From: JBGOTP01 sp041476545
GTDB lineage: Bacteria; Acidobacteriota; Vicinamibacteria; Vicinamibacterales; CAVVIG01
DNA length: 13,007 nt
Direction of reading: 5' to 3'
Assembly (NCBI GenBank): GCA_041476545.1
Contig: JBGOTP010000122.1
Coordinates: 1 to 13,007 of the forward strand
Within the stretch, counting starts at the first letter, position 1, and the number at the start of each line of letters is the position of its first letter. The notes below the pieces were generated by a model that had not been told where the DNA came from, ran no database searches, and was given only the letters and a program-made list of their open reading frames with translations. A program made the translations under genes and the position numbers. This document shows, one piece after another, positions 7,508 through 13,007 of the stretch.

Positions 7508-9754
7508 TCAGCACTCGTCGCGAATCGTTGGAATCGGAATCGAAACCAGAGGAGGCGCGACCGGCCCCAACGCGTCGCCTGGTTTCAGGGCCTGACCCTG
7601 AACGACGGTGATCTCCGAGACTTCGGGAACTTCCCAGGGCTTGAGCTCGATATTCTCGCGCGGCGAACAGCCGTCGGTCCCATCACCGCTCGTCGCCATG
7701 GCTTCCTTCCATGCCCCGGTCGCTGCGTCTCCGACCCACACCGCCAGGCGCAGACACTGGATGAACTGCACACCCTCGACCTGGAGCGCCGCCGCTTCCA
7801 GTTCCGGACCGTAGACGGCGCGGCCGAGCGGCCAACCCGATCCGCTTGGACCGTACGGCGGCAGCGGCGCGAGATATTGGCGAACGACCAGCTCCACCCA
7901 GTGCCGCACAGCCTCGATGCCATAGCCCGGTTTGGCCTGCAGGCCGATAGCCACGGCGATCTTCTTGTAGGTCGGCGGGATGACGTTCAACTCGGTTGTC
8001 ACGAGACGCCGCGCATCGAGCCACTCGCACACCTGTCGCAACAGCGACCGATCGGGCACCGGCGCGTTCGGGTGCTTCAAATCCTCCCGTGGCCAGACGA
8101 CAACGGTGACGACTCCCGCCGCATCGTTGATCTTGCTCCGTGGATCGAAGAGCGGCATGCAGTCGGCGCGTCCGACGGCGGCACCCGGCGTGGCGAGCGC
8201 GAGCTCTTCGAAGTCGCTTCGCGTGACGGCCCGGTCGTGGCGGCGGAATTCCCCCGGGATTCGTTCGATTCCTTCGGCCACCGATTCGCCTGGTGCGCCA
8301 CCCACCGCCGGCAGGGGATTCGATACGGCCACGGCGCTGACGTCGACAACCTTGCTGATGGCTTTCGCGGCGACATTGCCGGCTGGGCCACCGCCATATC
8401 GGTACTCGAGGGCGCGAATTCGCTCGCCAATCTGCGGCGCCCGTCCGCGAACCCCGTTGCCGAAGGTGATTGTCCCCGCCTCGGGATTGAGCTTGTAGTG
8501 GCGCGAGTCTTCGCGGCTGTCTTCGAACCCGTCCACGGCCTGCCAGTCGGTCCATCCTGCGGATTCCTCGACCTGGATCCGGGAAGTACCCGCGATCACG
8601 GGATGATGGACGAGCGAATGGGTTTGCGACGGCTGCGCTGTGCCGGTGCCGACAAATTCCGGCAGCGCTTTGACCATCTGCGCCACTTCGGTTGCATTGA
8701 TCCCGAGAAATCGCACTCTCCCCAGCGGCCGCGCGGGGTCTCGACGCGTCGCGCGCAGCCAGAAGAGAACGCTTGCATCGAGCTTGGGGTCTTCGAGCTG
8801 AGGAGGAAAACTGTCCGTGCCCATGCGGTCGGGGTCCTGAAGCGCCGTGTACACGCCGAGCGCTGTCACCGTGTCTGGCAGCCGGAGCTGCACCGTGCCT
8901 GACGTGGCCAGCCCGCGCGTCGTATCGCCCTCGACCTTGATGGTCCTGAACGTCGGCAGCCCTTTGCTGTCAAGGACTCCAGTCGTTGCATCCCATAGCA
9001 TCTCGGCGCCACTGTCGATCGAGACCCCCGGGCACGGTTCGATCTCGTCGATTGACGGAACGTCGGCGTCCGGGACAAAGCCGATGCTGAGCAGGGCCTT
9101 GTCGAGCTCCGCGACCTTGGTCGTCTGGGTCTTGCGGACGGCGATCCAGATCGCCCCGTCCACTGACTTCTTGAAGTCCAGCGAATCGGTCGCGGGAGCG
9201 AAATCGACGACGTGCGCGCCCGGCGCCGCCGGATCGCCTGGCACCAGCTGATTCACGTAGTACGCGGCCTTCTCGCCAGGTTTGATTCCGCCGCGTGCAT
9301 CGATCGAGGCCTGTACGAACTCCTTGCTGTCGGGAGAGTCGGGCTCGGGCGCGACGATCTTTCCGACCGCCGTGATTTCAAGCGGCCACACCGACACTTC
9401 CGTGCGCGAGGCAAACGGGATGGAGCCGGCGCGCATCTCCGTCCCGAGCGACACGAGCACTGACGCGCCGGTCGCGTCCGAGCTGGTCAGCGTCACCATC
9501 GCGCGCGCCGCAGTCGCCGGCCGCAGCGGAATCTGCAGCAGCCTCAGGAACGCCAGCTTGGTCGCGTCGGGAATCTGGTTGAAGCGGAAGAGGAGGTTTT
9601 CCCCGAGGAACGCGAAGAGTTCAATGAGCGTGATGCCGGGGTCGCTCGGATTGTGGTCGGTCCACTCGGACGCGTAGACCGGTATCCGGCGCACCAGCTC
9701 GTCGCGAAGCTGCTGGTACGAGCGGTCGTCCAGGATCGGACTCGGCAACGGCAC
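7508..9754 (-). CDS. Putative baseplate assembly protein, J/gp6-like (Afp11-like)
   Basis: This 748-aa protein begins with LDDRSYQQLRDELVRRIP and then EWTDHNPSDPGITLIELFAF at about 30-49, the classic opening of the TIGR02243/baseplate J family. ITFGNGVRGRAPQIGE (Phe431) marks the J core, followed by EYRYGGGPAGNV and the RHDRAVTRSDFEELAL segment. The conserved C-terminal GWPLGRAVYGPEL is at about 640-652. The insert between about 85 and 400 is the long beta-rich region seen in eCIS and related long J proteins. The protein should form the gp6-like ring that clamps wedges in the baseplate and triggers sheath contraction. The start is GTG at 9754, supported by GGAG (9763-9766) eight bases upstream; the gp25 stop lies five bases before it. 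Gene order gp25-J-gpI is conserved in phages and eCIS. Confidence 0.95.
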   Translation of the reverse strand: MPLPSPILDDRSYQQLRDELVRRIPVYASEWTDHNPSDPGITLIELFAFLGENLLFRFNQIPDATKLAFLRLLQIPLRPATAARAMVTLTSSDATGASVLVSLGTEMRAGSIPFASRTEVSVWPLEITAVGKIVAPEPDSPDSKEFVQASIDARGGIKPGEKAAYYVNQLVPGDPAAPGAHVVDFAPATDSLDFKKSVDGAIWIAVRKTQTTKVAELDKALLSIGFVPDADVPSIDEIEPCPGVSIDSGAEMLWDATTGVLDSKGLPTFRTIKVEGDTTRGLATSGTVQLRLPDTVTALGVYTALQDPDRMGTDSFPPQLEDPKLDASVLFWLRATRRDPARPLGRVRFLGINATEVAQMVKALPEFVGTGTAQPSQTHSLVHHPVIAGTSRIQVEESAGWTDWQAVDGFEDSREDSRHYKLNPEAGTITFGNGVRGRAPQIGERIRALEYRYGGGPAGNVAAKAISKVVDVSAVAVSNPLPAVGGAPGESVAEGIERIPGEFRRHDRAVTRSDFEELALATPGAAVGRADCMPLFDPRSKINDAAGVVTVVVWPREDLKHPNAPVPDRSLLRQVCEWLDARRLVTTELNVIPPTYKKIAVAIGLQAKPGYGIEAVRHWVELVVRQYLAPLPPYGPSGSGWPLGRAVYGPELEAAALQVEGVQFIQCLRLAVWVGDAATGAWKEAMATSGDGTDGCSPRENIELKPWEVPEVSEITVVQGQALKPGDALGPVAPPLVSIPIPTIRDEC

Positions 9755-9759
9755 GGTCG

Positions 9760-10146
9760 CTACTCCAGATAGAACGGGTACACGAGATTGCCCGGTCGGT
9801 TGTCGCGGACGTGGACGTACGCGATGCGGATCATCACAAGGGCCGGATCGTCACCCGGCATTGCCTGGACACCGGTGACTCTGATGCGCGGCTCGAAATT
9901 CGCCAGCGCGATCTGCACGTCATCCTCGATGAGGGCGCGCGTCGCGGTCGTATTGGGCGCCATCAGGTATCGGCGCAGGCCGCAGCCGAAGGTCGGTCGC
10001 ATCACGCGCTCGCCGGGATCGGTATCGAGCACAATCCAGATCGACTGCGCCACCTTGTCCGATCCGGCGGCGTAGTCGAGCCGCCCGTCGGCGATCGGCG
10101 CAACGGGATAGCTCCAGCCCTTGCCAAAAAACGACAGCGCGCTCAT
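9760..10146 (-). CDS. gp25/GPW-like baseplate wedge protein (Afp9-like)
   Basis: This 128-aa protein is the normal size for the family. It has the characteristic GKGWSYPV near the N-terminus (8-15), DKVAQSIWIVLDTDPG (30-45) and the signature GERVMRPTFGCGLRRYL (45-61), followed by an amphipathic helix and a final beta strand. gp25 homologues form the sheath-like part of the baseplate wedge and nucleate sheath assembly. The ATG overlaps the upstream TGA (ATGA, 10146-10143). A strong GAGGTGA ribosome site lies at 10154-10160, seven bases before the start and inside the end of the 574-aa gene. The next gene, J, begins five bases after the stop. Confidence 0.96.
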   Translation of the reverse strand: MSALSFFGKGWSYPVAPIADGRLDYAAGSDKVAQSIWIVLDTDPGERVMRPTFGCGLRRYLMAPNTTATRALIEDDVQIALANFEPRIRVTGVQAMPGDDPALVMIRIAYVHVRDNRPGNLVYPFYLE

Positions 10147-11867
10147 GCGTGTGTCACCTCGACCTCGAAGTCAGAATTGAGCGCCGGCGACGGCGCGGCG
10201 GTGCTTGCGGCGTCGGAGGCGCGGCTGACCTCGAAGTCCATGTTCGCCAGCGCGATCGGCGAGTACGTCGTGGTCAAGTTCGCGGTCGCGGTCACGCCGA
10301 AGGTGCTTTGGAGCTTGGTCGTGAGATCGCCCACGTTGATCGATGCCTCCGCGGCGGCGATGTCCAGGCCCGCATCGACGGCGATTTCCGCGTTGATGCC
10401 GGCCGCCACCTTCAACTCGGGAGGGATGCAGAACTTCAGGGCCAGCATCCACCAGAGCTGAAATACGAACATGACGATCGGAAGAAAGAGCTCGAACACG
10501 AACATCGCCACGATCGTGATGAGTGGAATCGGAAAGAAGCAGATCTCCGGGATCGTGGAGGCGCCCTTGTCGGTCGCCTTTCCGGTGGACGCGTTGACCG
10601 AGAAGATCAGCGATCCGGGCGGCTTGGCGAAGCCAACGCCAAGCGTGGGCTTCGCCTGCGCGGCCAGCTCGTTCAAGTTGGGCAGCTGGACGGTGACCGG
10701 CTGATGACTGGTTCCGGTGAGATCGTAGTGCGACGCCAGCTTGTAGGGGCGTGTCGGCACACTCCAGAACACGCCGTCCGGACACGGGCACGGCCGATCC
10801 GGATCGTGAGGCACTGTGTGCCGCAGCACCCAGCAGCGAACCTCGTAGTACTCCTGGTCGTCGAAACGCGCGCGCCCGCGGCTGTCGCAATCATGCGAAG
10901 AGGTCGGCAGGAGACCAAAGTAAATCGTGCCGAATTGTCCCGCGTGGCCGGAATCGTTCTTGTCGGGGATGAGTGGGTAAAGCGGGAAGCTCGACTCGTG
11001 GCCGATGTCGGCCGGCATCTCGTCGACCGGCGCCCAACATCCGATCTTGTCGAGTCCTTTCGCTGAGGGCAACCAGCCCTGGAGCTGGGGCACGACGTTG
11101 AACCGCGTGACCCAGTCGTCAAATCGACTCCGCTCCGATGCGACCAGAGCCCTCAACGAGCCTCGCGCTTTCAGCAGCGACTCGAGCTTGGCGGCGTTGA
11201 CGCCGGCGGCCATCGACTTGCCGTTGCCGTTTGAGCCGGTCGAGTCCTTGAGCGCCAGCTCTTCGATCTCGGCGAGCTGGTTCACGCGCGCCAGCCGGGC
11301 GCGGCCCGTCGACAGACGCCGCAGGATCGGCTTCACCTCGTCTGCGCCACACGACGGCACCGTGGTCGTCCTTCGGCGGATGACGAATCCGGCCTTGCAC
11401 ACCTTCTCGCGGGCGACTCTCGGAAACCCGGGCCCGTCGCAGTGGACGCTGCAGACGACGAGATAGAAGCGCTTGTGCGTGTCGAGGAAGATCTTGCGGG
11501 TATCGGTGCCATCCGGCACGTATTGCTGGTCGACGAGCGTGGACGTCGCGTCGGGGTTCCTGCGCCGGCTCGCGCTGAAGCGCAGGAGCTTGCCCACCCC
11601 GTTTACCATCGGCGCCGGCGAGCGCTGCACCGTATGGACCAGATCGTCGTCGACGAACCTGAGCGACCGTTGAGGCTCCTTGATGAAAGCGTTGACGAGA
11701 TTCGGCGAGTCGTACTTCTGGAACACCGGCTTCGACACGCGGCCCTTCTGTGGATCGGGCACGACCGGCGTGCCCGTGGCGACAGACGCGGGGTCCGTCC
11801 ACTGCCACCACGGCGCCCCGAGCATCCAATCACGTTCGACGGGGTGCGTCATCGGGTCACCAGACAT
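10143..11867 (-). CDS. Unrecognised cysteine-containing protein with a long hydrophobic segment, between spike and gp25 genes
   Basis: This 574-aa protein starts MSGDPMTHPVERDWMLG and soon has APWWQWTDPAS. I do not recognise a named family. It holds eleven cysteines, several clustered: 139, 143, 157 and 173 (CSVHC at 139-143), then 327, 345, 360 and 362 (PCPCP). These could bind a metal or form disulphides. Residues about 442-481 are almost continuously hydrophobic (FVFELFLPIVMFVFQLWWML), long enough to cross a membrane, but there is no N-terminal signal. The C-terminal about 90 residues look beta-rich and soluble. The ATG at 11867 overlaps the previous stop by 11 bases. The second Met (codon at 11852) is four bases after that stop, has GGTGA nearby, and is an equally good start (569 aa). 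Position suggests a baseplate, spike-tip or membrane-acting component; this is inference. Confidence 0.85.
   Translation of the reverse strand: MSGDPMTHPVERDWMLGAPWWQWTDPASVATGTPVVPDPQKGRVSKPVFQKYDSPNLVNAFIKEPQRSLRFVDDDLVHTVQRSPAPMVNGVGKLLRFSASRRRNPDATSTLVDQQYVPDGTDTRKIFLDTHKRFYLVVCSVHCDGPGFPRVAREKVCKAGFVIRRRTTTVPSCGADEVKPILRRLSTGRARLARVNQLAEIEELALKDSTGSNGNGKSMAAGVNAAKLESLLKARGSLRALVASERSRFDDWVTRFNVVPQLQGWLPSAKGLDKIGCWAPVDEMPADIGHESSFPLYPLIPDKNDSGHAGQFGTIYFGLLPTSSHDCDSRGRARFDDQEYYEVRCWVLRHTVPHDPDRPCPCPDGVFWSVPTRPYKLASHYDLTGTSHQPVTVQLPNLNELAAQAKPTLGVGFAKPPGSLIFSVNASTGKATDKGASTIPEICFFPIPLITIVAMFVFELFLPIVMFVFQLWWMLALKFCIPPELKVAAGINAEIAVDAGLDIAAAEASINVGDLTTKLQSTFGVTATANLTTTYSPIALANMDFEVSRASDAASTAAPSPALNSDFEVEVTHA
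10154..10160 (-). promoter_or_regulatory. Ribosome-binding site of the gp25-like gene
   Basis: GAGGTGA on the minus strand is seven bases before the ATG at 10146. It is embedded in the last codons of the 574-aa gene and fixes the gp25 start. Confidence 0.65.
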
Positions 11868-12525
11868 TGCCGGCGCCAGGCGTGTACGACGGGGACACGA
11901 CGGAGTTCGTGATGAGGGTCTGGCACTGAATCAGGCCGTCGAAGATGGCCGTGGGACTGTGCACGTTGACGGCCGACGCCGTGACTTCCACGGTGGCGGT
12001 GGCGGTGATGCTCACCTGCCCCGCCACGTTGATCTTGATCATCGACCCGTTCGAGTGCCGCACCTTGATCTCCTGCGCACCATCGTCGAGGACGACGGTA
12101 TGGCCGCTCCGCATTGAGATCGTCACCTTGGCCGCACCGTCGCTGTCGTCGAACTCGAGCCGACTGCCCGAGCGCGTCTTGATCAGGCGCTTGTCGTTCG
12201 GCTTCGCCGGGCTCTCGGGGAGCCGCTCCATTCCGTTCCAACAGGCACCGATGACGTAGGGCCGTCTCAGATCGCCGGCCTCGAACGCGACAACGACCTG
12301 CGAATGAACCGCCGGAATCATTTCGAAGCCCTGGTCGTCGTCCGCATACGGCGTGCACAGCGTGGCCAGCGCGCGAACGTCTCCACCGTCGGAGCCGAGC
12401 CACGGAAACGACACCTCGATCCGCCCGAGGCGCTCGTTGTCTTTGACGATGTCGGTGACGATCGCCGGGTAGACGCCGAAATAGCGTGGCGCGTCGCCGT
12501 CGGGCCTGAAGGTGTCGATGTTCAC
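11857..12525 (-). CDS. gpV/gp5-like spike protein, OB-fold plus beta-helix
   Basis: This is a 222-aa protein. Residues about 15-98 form a gp5/VgrG-type OB domain: YFGVYPAIVTDIVKD, RLGRIEVSFPWLG, and the hallmark GFEMIPAVHSQVVVAFEAGD (66-85) with RRPYVIGACWNG. From about 115 the sequence alternates short strands (LIKTRSGSRLEFDD, VTISMRSGHTVVLDD, IKVRHSNGSMIKIN, VSITATATVEVTA), the pattern of a trimeric beta-helix spike. It ends TPGAGNVW without a PAAR domain. It should form the needle under the tube together with the GPD-like hub. The start is a GTG at 12525 with GAGG six bases upstream, one base after the preceding stop. In Afp8/PVC8 and VgrG the hub and OB-spike parts are one polypeptide; here they are two. 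Confidence 0.93.
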   Translation of the reverse strand: MNIDTFRPDGDAPRYFGVYPAIVTDIVKDNERLGRIEVSFPWLGSDGGDVRALATLCTPYADDDQGFEMIPAVHSQVVVAFEAGDLRRPYVIGACWNGMERLPESPAKPNDKRLIKTRSGSRLEFDDSDGAAKVTISMRSGHTVVLDDGAQEIKVRHSNGSMIKINVAGQVSITATATVEVTASAVNVHSPTAIFDGLIQCQTLITNSVVSPSYTPGAGNVW

Positions 12526-12526
12526 A

Positions 12527-13007
12527 TCAGGCCTCGTTCAGCGTGGCTCGCTGCGCCTCGAAATGAGTACGGAAGCCGTTGTTCAAGTCGTAGGTATGCG
12601 AAGCCTGGACGACGTAGTACCCATCGCCGTTGAACGGCGCGCCCACGCGATCGAGGTTCAGCTTGCTGCCAACGGTCAAATCGGGCGAGCCGTCGGTCGT
12701 GCCGATCGCCGTGACAAACCCACGACTTCGCCTGAGCATCTCCGCCCTCGCCCACGCGCTCGCCTCGCCGGCAACCAACGGATTCTCCCGAACCCGATAG
12801 GAGATCCGCTCGCCGAACGCCTGCCGCAGGACTGCCGGTCCCGTTCGGCCGCCGGAGACTTCGGATTGAATCGCGTCGGCTTCCGCTTTTTCGTTGATCC
12901 CGCCCCGGGTGCTCGCGTCGAACCCGCTGGTTTTGACCTTCGTTCGCTGATGCGCGAGATCGGCCCGAATGTGTACGTCGATCAGGTCGCGTCCCTGCAC
13001 GAGCGTC
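12527..13007 (-). CDS. Phage late control D (GPD/gp27-like) spike hub protein, C-terminal part (cut by right edge)
   Basis: The frame is open to the right edge; 159 residues and the TGA stop (12529-12527) are visible. A GTG at 13000 lies inside the gene and is not taken as the start, because the frame continues upstream through TLVQGRDLIDVHIRADLA. Family features are DVHIRADLAHQRTKVKTSGF, the helix EASAWARAEMLRRSRGFVTA, then GTTDGSPDLTVGSKLNLDRV and GDGYYVVQASHTYDLNNGFR near the terminus. These match the C-terminal half of GPD/gp27-type proteins, which form the ring linking tube and spike. Next in the transcript is the gpV-like gene after a single base, so the two products probably act as a pair. 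The N-terminal half, and probably tube, sheath and adaptor genes, lie beyond the window. Confidence 0.9.
   Translation of the reverse strand, partial: TLVQGRDLIDVHIRADLAHQRTKVKTSGFDASTRGGINEKAEADAIQSEVSGGRTGPAVLRQAFGERISYRVRENPLVAGEASAWARAEMLRRSRGFVTAIGTTDGSPDLTVGSKLNLDRVGAPFNGDGYYVVQASHTYDLNNGFRTHFEAQRATLNEA
12532..12535 (-). promoter_or_regulatory. Ribosome-binding site supporting the GTG start of the gpV-like gene
   Basis: GAGG on the minus strand lies six bases before the GTG at 12525-12523, within the last codons of the GPD-like gene. It supports separate translation of the two spike proteins rather than a sequencing-induced split of one fused gene. Confidence 0.5.

Larger units (their letters stand above)
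1..13007 (-). other. Part of an eCIS (contractile injection system) operon
   Basis: Ten consecutive minus-strand genes cover nearly the whole window. Observed junctions are: 1 base between the GPD-like and gpV-like genes, 11-base overlap into the 574-aa gene, 4-base ATGA overlap into gp25, 5-base gap into J, 1-base gap into the gpI-like gene, 4-base gap into CIS_TMP, 8-base overlap into the ATPase, 19-base gap into the coiled-coil gene, and 11-base gap into the left-edge gene. This spacing implies one transcript with translational coupling. The set of gp25, J, gpI, spike, CIS_TMP and a single-domain AAA+ ATPase is diagnostic of eCIS rather than a prophage or a T6SS. There is no gene-free stretch above 20 bases, hence no room for an internal promoter or terminator outside coding sequence. 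Confidence 0.9.

Noticed and set aside
7472..8902. 476-aa open frame on the plus strand
   Set aside because: It is antisense to the well-supported J-like gene and shows no motif of its own.
1..13007. Prophage tail module or T6SS locus
   Set aside because: CIS_TMP plus a single-domain Afp15-like ATPase point to eCIS. No capsid, terminase, lysis, TssJLM or ClpV gene is seen; flanking sequence could still modify this.

Overview
The window is one dense, single-strand (minus) gene block from a high-GC bacterium (G+C about two thirds by eye). It encodes the baseplate, spike and assembly section of a phage-tail-like contractile injection system of the extracellular type (eCIS; Afp/PVC/MAC family). 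Every credible gene reads right to left. Junctions are either overlaps of 4 to 11 bases or gaps of at most about 20 bases, so the whole window looks like part of one polycistronic unit. No promoter, terminator, RNA gene, CRISPR array or mobile element is visible, and both ends cut through genes. Composition and gene style suggest an environmental high-GC phylum (Acidobacteriota, Actinomycetota, Gemmatimonadota or Chloroflexota are all possible), but nothing here fixes the lineage.

In transcription order: (i) C-terminal part of a GPD-like (late control D, gp27-type) spike hub, cut by the right edge (12527-13007); (ii) a separate gpV/gp5-like OB-fold and beta-helix spike protein (11857-12525); (iii) an unrecognised 574-aa, cysteine-containing protein with a long hydrophobic segment (10143-11867); (iv) a gp25/GPW-like baseplate wedge protein (9760-10146); (v) a baseplate J/gp6-like protein (7508-9754); (vi) a gpI-like tail protein fused to an N-terminal NHL/beta-propeller-like region (5242-7506); (vii) a protein of the family annotated as contractile injection system tape measure protein, CIS_TMP (3591-5237); (viii) an eCIS-type AAA+ ATPase (1568-3598); (ix) an alanine-rich, cysteine-free, helical/coiled-coil protein of unknown role (154-1548); (x) the start of another unrecognised gene, cut by the left edge (1-142).

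The gene order largely matches the Afp order (afp8 spike, afp9 gp25, afp11 J, afp12 gpI, afp14 and afp15). The GPD, gpV, gp25, J and gpI homologues should build the hub and wedges of the baseplate. The CIS_TMP and AAA+ proteins are conserved eCIS partners thought to act in length control and assembly. Sheath, tube, LysM-type adaptor, PAAR tip, tail terminator, receptor fibre and toxin genes are not in the window; some probably lie beyond its edges. The departures from the textbook cluster are the split spike, the 574-aa protein between spike and gp25, the propeller-gpI fusion, the long N-terminal region on the ATPase, and the coiled-coil gene after the ATPase.
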